Source: Protula sp. h YS-2021
Lineage: Eukaryota > Annelida > Polychaeta > Sabellida > Serpulidae
NCBI GenBank assembly: GCA_949752745.1
Contig: OX457026.1
Location: forward strand, 32,008,911-32,072,910
Reading direction: 5' to 3'
DNA: 64,000 nt
Part shown: positions 10,660 to 21,188 of the stretch, piece by piece
Layout of the letters: every line of letters starts with the position of its first letter
Numbering within the stretch: position 1 is the stretch's first letter
Notes under the pieces: model-generated
Databases searched by the model: none
The model's input: only the letters and a program-made list of their open reading frames with translations
Told to the model about the DNA's origin: nothing
Program-made: the position numbers and the translations under genes

Positions 10660-13600
10660 CTATAATGCACCCATATAACGCAAATATATTTGAATCCTGA
10701 CCATTGCAGTAGGCCAGTATGCACTAGTGCAAGGCATTGCATTTCATAATGCACACCAAATCAACAAATTTCATTCATCAATGCAGGTTGCATTTTAAAA
10801 AATCCAATCATTCTTTTTCTAGACTCATAATCAATGTTTGTTTTTCGTAAAGTTCACTTTTTTTCCTGTTAAGTATAGGTGTAAGTATATTTTTGTTGGG
10901 CACAATTTATAAATGAAGTTGATAAATGGGTCGCCCGTTTATAAACTGGCCGTCCGTTTATAAACGGGCGGCCAGTTTTTCAACCTTTTTTTTAAACGTT
11001 CTTAAACGGGTCAGAACCATTTTTTAACCTCTAGATAAATTTATAACTGCTGTTAAAAGTCAGAAACTTTTAGGCGTCTGTCGGCTGGCTTAAAAAATCA
11101 GACACGTCTGTCTCTAGAACTTTGTTTTCTAATTTTATTTTTCTAAATTTAATTCTATTTTTTTAAGCTGCCATTTTTCAATCTTTTTCTGATCAAAGAT
11201 ATAAATCAAAACAAAGGTTCGTCGCATTTATATTAGGTTTATTTTCTACTCTAATTTGGTTTTTCTAATTCTATTTTTCGAAAGCTACTAAAACTCTATA
11301 TGAATTTCTAAAAGCTGTTAAAAATCAGAAACTTTTAGGGTCTGTCGGCTGGAACTTTGTCCAATCGCACACTTCAATATCGTGTAAGATACGTTGTGTG
11401 CGTGCTGCTGCCGTGGCAGGAAAAGGAAATATAACACCGTTGGGCATGTTTTCTCCAAGATGACGCCTTGGGTTAACGTAGTTCAGCTGAGTTAGGTCTT
11501 CTCCGATAAGAATGGTTTTAAAAAACGCAATAGCAAAAACTCTACAGTCGTGGCTGTTTGGTTGGCGTTGGACATTCATGAGTTTAATACGGCGTTTTTC
11601 TCCAGGCACCTGGTGAAAACCTGCGATCAGGTCTTGTGTTGTCTCATCGACTGGGTTGCACAAGGAGTCACAGATGTAAACGTTGTTCGTTGAGTTGTCC
11701 GCGGTGCCCGAGGGATTCACATTTGTAAATGTACCTAATGGTTGCTATTATCCTATGATTATAATCGGGCGGCCAGTTTATAAACGGACGGCCTTTTTAT
11801 CAACCTCTTGCGGTTGAAAACGGTTCTGAATCGTTTCTAAACGGGTTAGATTGATAAATTGTGCCCAGCATTTTCACATATACTCTTGTCTGAAATATTA
11901 ACATTTGAGTTTAGAACCTTTAAATACAGTGACCAAAGTTCAACAACTCGTAGCAGATTAACACTCTAAGCAAATACGCGGGAACTGGCATCTAACATTC
12001 AGTCTGCGAATGTTGTTAGGAAATGAAGATTTATTATTCTATCAAACCTCTGTGTTTTACTACCATCCCCCGCCCCCCTTCCTCCCGCTACGCACAGAAG
12101 CCACCAAACCTGCCAGCATCAACCCTCCCCCCTCCCTACACAGACCACGCAGCCTATGCAGTATCCGGGCACCACGCCTCCCCCTCGTAACACAGACAAG
12201 AGCACGCAGCCCTTCCAACATCCGGTTATTACATTAGATCTTTCCCTCGCTACACAGAGCATGCAGCCTATCCAGTATCCGGGCATCACGCCCCCCCCCC
12301 CCCCTCGTAACACAGGCAGAGCACGCAGCCCATCAAACCTCCGAGCATCACCGCCACCCCATATACACAAAGACAGATCACACAAGTCCTTAAACTTCCG
12401 GGCATCACCTACCCCCCCCCCCCCCACACACACACAGTACATATGCCATTAAACCTCCGGACTCCATTCCCCGCCCCCCTCCCGCTATACACATGTATCA
12501 CACAGCCCATCACACATCCAGACATCACATGTCCCCTGCTCCCCCCCCCCCCCCCCCCCGCCCGCCATACACAGAGCACACAGGTTATTAAGCCTTCTCC
12601 GCATTACTTCCGCTCTCCACAAGCATGAAACGCACAGGTCATAAAATCTCCGGGCGATGCATGCGTTTCCGAGACAAAGCTGTCGCGAGATTACAACCTA
12701 GGTGACCTTAGCCATACCCCTTCCTACCCCTTACACCACACCACACACACACACATACACACACACACACACATAACCAAACCTCCGAGTGCCCAAGCCT
12801 GTCTGAGTTCGAGATATCAAAGATCCCTCCGGTAGCCTCCGTGTCCACACCGCCAGTGCCACGCTTCTGGAGCTTCATGGCATCCAGGATGGCCGGGAAG
12901 CGTGGATCCTGTCACGTCCAAACACCATAGTTACCACATTTTTAATCCATACTCAATATCAACCATCTAATATAAGTATTTCAGCAGCACAAATGTATGG
13001 CAGTTACCATATTTTTGTCTTTGTTTATTTTTTTTTTATTCCATTTTGGCAAGAGTATATCCTTTGAGAACAGCGACCGCAGTACATCAAGCTGCAAACA
13101 CCCTGGAACCATTTGGATGACTTACATGAGACAGCTTTGGCAGTTTGACATGGACGCCAGCACGTAGCCCAGTGCCCAGGTTACTGGGGCAAGTCAGCAC
13201 ATAACCTAGGCGCTCGTTCCACATGTACTCCCACCCGTGTGCTTTGATTTGCTTCTCCACCTTTTTGAAACAAAAAGTATCCGATAATCAAATTTTACAT
13301 CTGCAAGCAAATTGAACATCCATTTTTTTCCTTGCCACTTTTTATAACATATTACTTATTTTAACCATATTTTTACCAGTCAATATTCTCGTCGGCTTTA
13401 CGTGTAACATATAAATATTTAATAACAACGTTCCAACCTAAAACTTTCAACCTTAAAAATAAATCAATAAAAAAGAACACTCGATTATTTTACCTTGACT
13501 CAAATTGTAAAACCTTTACCTCACCAAGTCCCTCACAGAAACGCCTGAAGACGCTGACCATGTCACCGCCTTTCTGCATGGAGATGAGGCGCGTGTGATC

Positions 13601-16600
13601 CTCCTCATTGATCCACACCAGGAAGTTCTTCTCATCATTGTGGAAGATGCCGCGAGCGTCCGGCCAATCCCGGCCCATTCCCGAGCACAGGAGCAAGGGC
13701 GACACCGGCTTGTCGAACAAGAAGTGGTCCTGACCGGGACGCAAAAACATGCGTTTTTTTCACATGAAATCAAGGATGCAGAATACACAAAAACATATTC
13801 CACAGTATTACAACAGACATTTCTATTGCTGATCATTGATGAGTATTGCAAAAAAGAAAAAAATCTAATGATTGGTCAGGCTCTGGTGCATATTTATTGC
13901 TCTACCTATTCATAAACAGAACTGATAATCAAGAGGAAAAAGCCATAGAAGAGAGCACACCCCAAACCTGAATTGAAAATTCAAGATGGCAGCCAATGTT
14001 ACCTTGACATTGGGACAAAGCCGAAATAAAAAATAACGTGCAGCTACAAACTACGATAGGCAATCTATAATACCAAAAACGGATTGGTAAGGTGACAGGT
14101 ACATCCAGCGATGGACAGACGGACGGAAAACATCCAAACCTATAGTCCACAGATATATAAATCAAATACCATAATAAACTTATTATCAGACGGGGAACGA
14201 TGGACGGACAGCACCTAAATCTATATACCCGCCATGGCTAGGTCTGGTTCAGGGCCAATTAATCTAAACACTAATACACACGTCAATCAGCTGTTGCTGT
14301 TCCTGGTCGGTCATGCCGTTGAGCGGGTAGTACTTGCCCGAGAACTCTCCCTTTAGGTTATTCAAGGCATTGACGACCACTCTCTCGACCTCTCGCCGCT
14401 CGGCACGGGAGCACGCTGGTGGCAGGCTGAGGCCACGGATGCTTCGGCCCGTCCTTACGCGTGAGGACAGCACGTAGTTCTCATCAAATTTGCCTCCTCG
14501 AATCTGTCCCCCCAAAATCACGCTAGCTAATGATCACATTCATACATCATCACATTCTTACAGAGGAATAGTTTTTAATAGTTTTCTGTTTTTCTCTACA
14601 ACTTAATTTCAAGTTTAAAGTTCGCAAATCATAAATATATCAATATTCTTGTTTAAAATGGAGACGCCGCAGATAAAAATACATCGTAGGATATTCCTTA
14701 TAAATACCATTAAAAAGTTCCAATTCAAAAACCTTTTTCCAGTCGAGATCGGTTGGGTGGGTCATGGTTGCCGGGTCGTAACCGTCGTGACGCCGCCTGA
14801 TGACTTCATCCATGAAATCCTTAAACACCTGTCAACATCGCAAACACAGTCAGTGTCTCAATTAGCACATTTTGCTTATGTTAGTCTGTTCTTGTATTGC
14901 TCCTGTCCTAATGTCTTAAGATTCACGTCTGTTATAACACCTGCGGACTGGGGGAATTCTCCAGTTTATTGATTCGTGTGATGCGATTCCCCTTTTTTTT
15001 GCTCGCCATGCCAGTCGAAAATGTAAAGGGCTAGGACGACTAGATTTCACAAAGATATTCTTGGGCATGTCTAGCTGGTATTCCTCGAATTTGTTTTGAA
15101 ATTCATTTGCATTTTCTATGCAACAACGGGCATTGAGACTCTGCAGTTTGAAGTCTATGCATTAGCTACATATCGCACAACCGATCACAGATCACTCTTC
15201 CAGCATAATTCAACACAGCACGGTGTAGACTCGAGATCGCGTGTCTTAGTAAATACGACGCAGTACATCATGGCCATTCTAAAGACCAATAGAACCTTCA
15301 TAGTTTAATTCAAATTCAGCAAACTTCTTGGCCCATGTGCCAATTCCCACCCATCAGCATGTGTTTTACTGACATCATGCTTTAAACCGAACCGCATGTT
15401 TTGCGTCAGAATGCAACGTAAACATTAACATCCGGCAAATTTTTGTTTCTGCTGCTTGGAGCCGACTCCACTCCCATTTCAGCATTAAGTACACAGGGCT
15501 TTACGTTAACCTTTTTCGGCACCTCCTCGGTGGGGTTAGTAGATTTTAAATCTACCTGCCCCACCACCACTCTTACCTGCCCCACCTTTTGTCTCTTCTG
15601 TTGGACATTTTTAAGTTTTTAATTTTGATAATTTTACATATTATTCTTCAATTATTGTATCACAAGTGACGCGACGCTATATTTGGCGCGTGTCCAGGCG
15701 CAGTCCAGCACCCACATAGAAACCCGAACGGATCTACCTGCCAGGTGGGGCAGCTAACCGGTCCAGTCTACCTACCCCAACAGGCCTTTCACCTGCCCTG
15801 GCAGGTGGGGCAGTCGTTAATGTGAAGCCCTGGCGGCACATACTGCATATAATAAACTACTTATTCACGCATAAGAAAACTTTCTTTTCAGTCAGGTGTA
15901 AATGCGACAAGAAAGAATGCTCACCTCATACGACTCTTCGTCTCCCGCTACACAACCCACGGTGTAGATATGCGGATGACCGGGATTATCCACACCAGTC
16001 TGGATAACCTGATCAAAGCTGAATCCATCCGGAGTAGTAACGCCGTGGTACATGTGATAAAGCTGCATAAAAGTGTCCTTTACTTTTTATTTAATGCATT
16101 TTATTATGCAAATGTTGATACACTGACTTGTTGAGAAACTGCAAATGTTGAGAAACTAAAACCTTAACACGTATAACAATACATACCAGAGGCAGACTCT
16201 TTCAGTAGCATTTGGCATTTAAATGGCTAGGTGACTTTCTGACATTACTCAACATATTAAAGTAACTCACTGTTTTATAAATTAGTATATTTTAGAACGT
16301 ATGTGTATCTGTCGACTAGTTTTCTACGGCAGGATTTTATTTAATTATTATGGTTTACATGTAAATCCATTTGTCAGCTGAAACATGTATTTTAAAATAC
16401 ACATAAATTAAATAGGTTTATTTAAAGATAGTAATAAATGCAATAAAACAGAAAGGAAAAACGAACACCGGGATAATCCTTGAGAACATCTGCCATGCAA
16501 TTATTGTGAAGTTTCAGATCGGGAAAATTTGAGCCGGCGGGAAACTTGTATCCACCAGGAGTTGCATAGTTACGCGCAGACTGCCTTCTGAACTGCGACA

Positions 16601-17330
16601 GGAGAATAGCAGTGGATCCCGCCACGCCTGCACCCACTGCCAGAGCTGCAGAAACATACAGATGTCATACGATGTTCCACAAGATAATGTTCCAGACAGT
16701 CCTACAAATTCACCAAAAAATACGGTAGAATACGGTCACAAACACAGTGTTGCCACAGCCCGAGGAGGAAAAAAAAAAAGGATAAAAAAAAGGATTTTTA
16801 AGGATGATTTTGGGGAAAAAAAAGGAGGAAAACAAAGGATAAAATTGTCAATTTTGAAGTCAAAATTTTTCGACTGAAAAAATTAAAATCAAAGAATCAA
16901 ACAAAAAAATAAATAAGTAGAAAAAAGCGATTTTTATTTTGGTGGAGAAAAATGGATAAAAAAAGGATTTAAGAATAAAATAAGGATGATTTTGGGATTT
17001 TCAAAAAAAAGGATAATCCTTTAAAAAAAGCATATGTGGCAGCACTGCAAACAGTAACTTAAGAGTCGTTAATTATTAGAAATTCCCGTCCATTTCTCGT
17101 GAACATTGTGTCGTAAATTACATGTTGAGGTCGTTAAGGATGACTTCTTTGGCACAGGTTGATATCGACTGTCGTAAAGCTGAAACGGGTGTCACATACG
17201 CGTGCTTTACTATACAACCCTGTTGTATGGTCCTTGCTCCCGACTGAAGCTTCTGGTGGTAACACGATCGCTAAATATGCGAGAATCCAGGTTTGAACCC
17301 CGATGGGTCGTGTGTGTTTTTGCAGAACCA

Positions 17331-17361
<31 letters not shown>

Positions 17362-18598
17362 GCAAAATTAGTAGCACATTGCGTCCTGAAAATTTCATCT
17401 CTTAGCATTATCATTTTCTAGGCATCTCAGATCTAAGGCAAACACTTTTTGCCTGTCACCCGCATGCATCTCGTTTTTTTTCATAAAAATTAAGTTTCTT
17501 TGTTTGGACTCAGTTGCTATGATTATTTTACTCAGTTTTTTTCCGTCTTTTGTCGGATTATAGTGTTTTAAATATTTCACTCGTGTGGACTCTGCGCTCA
17601 AACGGTAGTCAAAATAATACATTAAAAATATACTCGGAAAAACTCGTGTTACTTTTTTAACAACTAAGCCACAGTTTTTGTGCGCCTAACGTGTTCCTGC
17701 GGAAGTGAACATTTTGAGCGTGATTTGTGTAGGCTGGATTAGTTTGTGTTAAGGGTAAGACAGCGATCTTTTTAGACTGAGCTCTACCACACCTTCCAAG
17801 AACTACTATCGAAGCTTTTGAAACCTGGTTAAAACTAGATGGTGTCAGAGAGCAGCAGGATCCCCCCGTGAAACTCATTGTCACAATAAACTAATATCTA
17901 TACGCCATTTTATTAAGCTTCCTCGACAATTAAGCCCATTTTCAGAGGGTTGTAATTTCGTTAATTTCCAATATACCAACTATAAACTGGACGCGGCAAA
18001 TCGTCATTCCCTAATTGTTGCATAATTGAAAGAATAATTGCTCTTACATGATTCCTTCATAGGCAAGTGGACTCCACAAGGTACCCTCTGTGACACGAAA
18101 GCGTCAATTTAGCCCATTTTCAGAGAGCTGTAATTTCGAAAATTTTCGATCGATCAAACTGAAACCTTGACGTTGCACATACACGTACACTAAAGATTGT
18201 ATATATGAAAGAATAAAAGCTCTTACATGATTCCTTAATAGAGAAGTGGACTCCACAAGGTACCCTCGAAAGCATCAATTAGGGCAATTTTCAGAGGGCT
18301 GTAATTTTGACAATTTTTTATCAATCAAACTGAAACCTTAACGTTGCACACCTACATTCCCTCGTTATTAGATCTATGAATGATAAAAAGCTGTACCAAC
18401 TTTAGTTAATAGAGAAGTGGACTCCACAAGGTACTAACCATTAAGTGGAACAGACGAACAAGCTCAAACCTACATCCCTCCGTTTCACGGGGCATAATTG
18501 TACAAAAATACATTCAGGTAAAGTTTATAAAACACACGTGGTACTGATACCCTACCTGCTAATATTTTTTTCGATGACATTGCAGCTCTAAACGTCAT
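10537..18598 (-). CDS. CKMT: mitochondrial creatine kinase (complete gene, 9 coding exons)
   Basis: The enzyme moves phosphate between ATP and creatine in the mitochondrial intermembrane space. Joining exons 18556-18598, 16467-16645, 15925-16062, 14733-14828, 14282-14503, 13520-13729, 13126-13260, 12783-12908 and 10537-10659 gives 423 codons and a stop, close to the usual length of about 417. Intron 1 is phase 1 and the other seven are phase 0; all are GT..AG. The N terminus is a basic, Ala-rich presequence with probable cleavage near RNYA (residues 39-42). Family motifs in order are [21 protein letters not shown] (163-173), [20 protein letters not shown], the catalytic NEEDH (267-271), the reactive-cysteine motif TCPSN (Cys320) and the loop RGTGGVDT (357-364). 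Presequence and mature sequence favour the mitochondrial over the cytoplasmic or flagellar isoform. No frameshift or missing key residue is seen. Introns are loaded with mobile elements. Confidence 0.96.
10895..11869. mobile_element. inverted-repeat DNA transposon (about 975 bp) carrying a Ulp1-type protease remnant
   Basis: The ends are inverted: TGGGCACAATTTAT at 10897 against ATAAATTGTGCCCA ending at 11867. Homology extends inward through CCGTCCGTTTATAAACGGGC-like motifs, giving arms of roughly 110-140 bp (to about 11035 and from about 11755). A direct repeat (CAGAAACTTTTAGG...TCTGTCGGCTGG) occurs at about 11059 and again at about 11326. No clear target-site duplication is visible. The element lies in the last mtCK intron and contains the protease fragment described separately. 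No transposase is present, so it is non-autonomous. KDZ or Mutator-type elements are plausible relatives because both are known to carry Ulp1 domains. Confidence 0.75.
11325..11720 (-). pseudogene. Ulp1/C48-like cysteine protease C-terminal fragment
   Basis: The 131-codon frame has the layout of transposon-associated Ulp1-type proteases: VYICDSL (beta strand with Asp), then [16 protein letters not shown] around the catalytic Gln and Cys, then [15 protein letters not shown] and a FPF segment. In the family the Cys is usually followed by Gly (DCGVFA); here it is Arg. The N-terminal half with the catalytic His is absent, so this is probably inactive. It sits between the inverted repeats of the 10895-11869 element. 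Confidence 0.7.
12055..12660. repeat. C-rich degenerate minisatellite in mtCK intron 8
   Basis: Six or more degenerate units of about 55-80 bp share CCCCCCTCGTAACACAGA and GAGCACGCAGCC followed by an ATCCGGGCATCAC-like string. Poly-C runs occur at about 12292-12303, 12413-12425 and 12541-12558. The proline-rich plus-strand frames and Cys/Gly-rich minus-strand frames here are repeat artefacts. Confidence 0.7.
12727..12773. repeat. (CA)n microsatellite
   Basis: CA dinucleotides with minor interruptions lie just inside intron 8, about 10 bp from the exon 8 donor. Confidence 0.8.
12783..12908 (-). CDS. CKMT: mtCK coding exon 8 (RGTGGVDT loop)
   Basis: There are 42 codons between acceptor GTGACAG and donor GTTTGG. 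The exon includes [17 protein letters not shown] and [10 protein letters not shown]. The GVDT loop with Val is typical of creatine rather than arginine kinases. Confidence 0.95.
13126..13260 (-). CDS. CKMT: mtCK coding exon 7 (reactive cysteine CPSN)
   Basis: There are 45 codons between acceptor AAAAAG and donor GTAAGT. The exon reads [20 protein letters not shown] and continues to KLPKLSH. The CPSN cysteine (residue 320) is the substrate-pocket cysteine of creatine kinases. Confidence 0.95.
13520..13729 (-). CDS. CKMT: mtCK coding exon 6 (catalytic Glu motif NEEDH)
   Basis: There are 70 codons from [13 protein letters not shown] through [11 protein letters not shown] and NEEDH to FCEGLGE. 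The acceptor is CGGTCAG and the donor GTAAAG. NEEDH contains the catalytic glutamate of guanidino kinases. Confidence 0.97.
14282..14503 (-). CDS. CKMT: mtCK coding exon 5 ([11 protein letters not shown] nucleotide-binding arginines)
   Basis: There are 74 codons between acceptor GGGACAG and donor GTGTGT. The exon carries [16 protein letters not shown], whose arginines contact the nucleotide phosphates in the family, and ends EQQQLID. The open frame runs a few codons into the intron. Confidence 0.96.
14733..14828 (-). CDS. CKMT: mtCK coding exon 4
   Basis: There are 32 codons starting [10 protein letters not shown] and continuing through HDGYDPATM to HPTDLDWKK. The acceptor is GACAG and the donor GTTTTT, phase 0. 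Confidence 0.95.
15494..15832. mobile_element. hAT-like MITE in mtCK intron 3
   Basis: The ends are inverted: CAGGGCTTTACGTTAAC at the left against GTTAATGTGAAGCCCTG at the right. The CAGGG start and about 340 bp length fit non-autonomous hAT elements. The interior contains repeated CTGCCCCACC / GGTGGGGCAG motifs that can pair. An 8-bp target duplication is not convincing (TAAGTACA against GCGGCACA). Confidence 0.65.
15925..16062 (-). CDS. CKMT: mtCK coding exon 3
   Basis: There are 46 codons between acceptor ATGCAG and donor GTGAGC, both phase 0. The exon encodes [20 protein letters not shown] and [11 protein letters not shown], the N-terminal alpha-helical domain conserved in creatine and arginine kinases. 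Confidence 0.95.
16467..16645 (-). CDS. CKMT: mtCK coding exon 2 (presequence end and mature N terminus)
   Basis: The acceptor TTTCTGCAG precedes a 2-base codon completion and 59 codons. The exon holds the hydrophobic part of the targeting sequence, the likely processing site near QSARNYA and the conserved [10 protein letters not shown] start of the kinase. The donor is GTTCGT in phase 0. The frame reads on past the donor into intron sequence, so an ORF-based call would extend it wrongly. Confidence 0.93.
16745..17047. mobile_element. hAT-like MITE in mtCK intron 1
   Basis: The termini CAGTGTTGCCACA and (reverse complement of the right end) CAGTGCTGCCACA are inverted repeats. The interior is A-rich with repeated AAAAAGGATAA motifs. 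Flanks share CAAACA in a nearly 8-bp pattern (CACAAACA, CAAACAGT), an imperfect target duplication. The 71-aa frame starting upstream at 16662 runs into this repeat and is not a gene. Confidence 0.65.
17225..17365 (+). mobile_element. tRNA-derived SINE fragment in mtCK intron 1
   Basis: The segment contains GGTGGTAACACGATCGC (tRNA D-arm/A-box-like spacing) and, about 30 bp on, GGTTTGAACCCC, a good pol III B box. A short unique stretch and then a T run (17335-17361) follow. That order suits a tRNA-derived SINE. An intact tRNA cloverleaf is not present, so it is not called a tRNA gene. Confidence 0.5.
17935..18440. repeat. three tandem units of about 165 bp in mtCK intron 1
   Basis: Units starting near 17938, 18115 and 18285 share TTTTCAGAGGG(C/T)TGTAATTT, CAAACTGAAACCTT and AAGTGGACTCCACAAGGTAC. 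They have diverged by substitutions and small indels. AGTGGACTCCACAAGGTAC recurs near 18067, 18247 and 18415. Confidence 0.8.
18556..18598 (-). CDS. CKMT: mtCK coding exon 1 (start of presequence)
   Basis: ATG at 18598-18596 sits in a fair context (AAC before ATG). Fourteen codons ([14 protein letters not shown]) plus one base precede the donor GTAGGG. The split codon joins exon 2 to give Ala, restoring a presequence that reads on into [10 protein letters not shown]. Basic and hydroxylated residues fit a mitochondrial targeting signal. A second in-frame ATG (codon 7) is a possible alternative start. An additional 5' UTR exon is possible upstream. Confidence 0.85.
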
Positions 18599-20708
18599 GT
18601 TCTGTTATCTGCCAGCAGATACCTAATAAACAGCAAAAAAAAAAAAAAATAAAAAATAGAAAAACATGAAGTAACAGAAAACACTGATCCAGGTGTTTTC
18701 ATGCTATACGTAAATGAAATCCTCATTGAACGACTGCGACAGTTATGAATGACTTTCGAATATTGAAATTAAATTTTAAGGAAATAACAGGGTTAAGCAT
18801 ATATTACTATACATTTGCGGTATCCTTCTATTTGTGGGACCTGCTGTCATGGGAAGATAAGAAGAGTGATCCAATTGCGTGACACGTGGGGTTAACAATT
18901 GGGCAGGATTTTTGTAACTATCAAGGCTCTTTATTACTGAATGGAAAATTTAGATCCTTAGTGGAGCCTCTTTGTTTCAGAAAAGTTCCAAATTTATAAT
19001 GTTTTGCCAATGAGTGGGAATACTACACTTCGAAAAAGGTTATTGCAGTTTCACTTTTACGGTTGGGTACTCGGAATATTCGAAAGTCATAGGAATTCTG
19101 TAAGCATAAAAATAACACGTAGTTGCTTGCAACTTGTAGCAGTTTAATAAATCTGAAGGAAATTGGAAATCATACTTCTTTCACGGGCCAAGTTTACCAG
19201 TTATTTGGAGAATCATGGTATCTTGATTCAGTCATGTTTTTACTTCTCATTTTTAGGTAAAATAATAAAATGTTCATTAAAAATGTAAATGACCATTAAG
19301 CCCATTTGTAGTTTCGTCTACCGGCTTGACGATAAATAATAGAATTCCAGTCTTTTTGGATAAAAATGCATGGAAGTCATGGGAAAGTATCAAAATTACT
19401 TTCAAATCACATGTACAGAGCTTTAAAAACAATTTTAATGAAACGTTTTCTGCAACCGTATTATTGCGACGCGACAGAGAATGACGACTCTCATACTTTC
19501 CTTATTTGTCACTTTAAAATTACAGGCTTCGCTGTTCGAGGTGAAGGACAATATCGTCAGCTGGTGACAGTTGTCAGCATATGTCTATGCTCCGACGGTG
19601 TGGTCCAGCCAAAGAACGAATTTAATTCTCGAAGGAACCAAGTCAATTGAGTAATTTTTTGCATACTGGGTATAGGAAAAGACATCGACATTCAACCACT
19701 ACAAACTCACTAGAAGTGAAGGGCAAATTAATATCATAAAAAATGCCAGATAATAAATATCGCAATGTTCTGGCAAGTATACAGAAAGTGTACACCCGGA
19801 AGAGATTTCGCTGATTACTCGGTTGACCTCATCGGATTCTAAAAGTTTGAGGTGCTTTATCAAAGGTTTGTGTGTAAATTAATGTGCACTGCGGTCTCTA
19901 TAACAGGAACTAAAACGCCAATTCGAACCCGCAGTGAGCAGCCGCTTCATGGAGCTATGTTAGCTCCCAGAAGAGAATCGCTACCTTGGGGGATAGGTTA
20001 TCGATTCAAATCAAGGCTATACAACAATATGCAAGTCTCTTTGCAAAGCCAAGATATACAATTCTGTGTTATTCTTTCAAAAAAGAAGAAAAAAAAAAAG
20101 AAGAAAATATTTTGGAAATAACCGGAAATCTACCGCAATCATTGACATTTGTTTATGTCTAGATAACTTGGTTTATTACGTGAAAAAGTGACAAGAAATT
20201 TTTGTATTTATCCACAAAAAACGTTTGAATTGGTAGTTCAAAAAGCACGGAAGAAATTAAAAGTTATACTGTGGACGTACAGAATAAATTTATACCTACC
20301 TCAGCATCTATCAATTATATGAATATATATTTTACAGATAATCAATAAGCCAATTCGTACTTTCTGCAAAGTTTGTGGGATTAATGATAAAGACATGATT
20401 CCGGAAAAACATCAAAATATCTATCAGCATACGAGTACACGTTCTCGAATTTGAAAAGACCATCATATCATTTAAAAAGAAAATCTATTTTACAAATTAT
20501 TCAACACCTTCAATAGCCAACCATTGAATACTTCTGGCAAAATTCCTTTTGCTGATTTTTGACAGTTTTCTTTTTTTCTATTCTTTTTTATATCCTTCTC
20601 ACATTTCGGTCAAATACTTTTTGGCAAAAGTCTAAGTACAAATCTGCTTATAACCCCTTTATTTAAAATTTGATCACTCGGCTATGATCACATGACATCT
20701 GAGGCCCA
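18599..20708. other. non-coding stretch upstream of mtCK
   Basis: This stretch should contain the mtCK promoter and 5' UTR, but I can place no TATA box, initiator or start site with confidence. A 94-aa plus-strand frame (19366-19650) shows no recognisable family. A weak tRNA-like patch at about 19950-20020 (GATTCAAATC resembling a B box) followed by an A/G-rich run at 20080-20106 could be a decayed SINE. Confidence 0.4.
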
Positions 20709-21188
20709 GGGCCCGGATTCACAAAACTTCCCTTAACTTAACTTACACTTAACTTATCCCTAACTTAACGGGTCCTTAAATTTCATAAGTTAAGGCTTAT
20801 TTGTCTATTCACAAATACCACTTAAGTCAAACTTAAATTTAAGTGACCATTTGTGTCGTTTGCACGGACTTCAAAAACTAGGACTTTACCCAATGTAACA
20901 GATCGAAACCTTCCACAGGCATGTTTTTACTATTTGAAAATCCATTCTGATACTTTTTTGAAGAATCATCGCATTTTTCTTTCATTTCAACTTTCACTAA
21001 ATAGTTAAGGGTCCTCGGGACCTCCCTTAAAATTTTGCTAAGTTAAGGTCCCGCTAAGTGCACTTTTAAGTTAAGTGGTATGCACCACTTACGCGTCCCT
21101 TAATTTAACCTGATTTAAGGGATGATTCAGCAAAATTGAAAGATTTAAGTGAAATTTTAAGTTAAGGGACGTTCGTGAATCCGGGCCC
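20709..21188. mobile_element. foldback MITE with GGGCCCGGATTCAC termini
   Basis: The left end GGGCCCGGATTCACAAAAC is the inverse of the right end ACGTTCGTGAATCCGGGCCC, and the pairing continues through TTAAGTTAAG-type motifs deep into the element (480 bp). The interior is built of repeated CTTAACTTAA / TTAAGTTAAG words that can fold. No ORF is present. Confidence 0.8.

Noticed and set aside
12010..12628. Proline-rich plus-strand and Gly/Cys-rich minus-strand ORFs
   Set aside because: They are produced by the C-rich minisatellite inside mtCK intron 8.
16635..16637. Start of mtCK at the GTG/Met of exon 2
   Set aside because: The frame continues upstream to a good acceptor, and an in-phase exon at 18556-18598 supplies an ATG and the rest of the mitochondrial presequence.
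17225..17310. Functional tRNA gene
   Set aside because: B box and partial A box are present, but acceptor and anticodon stems do not close; a SINE fragment fits better.
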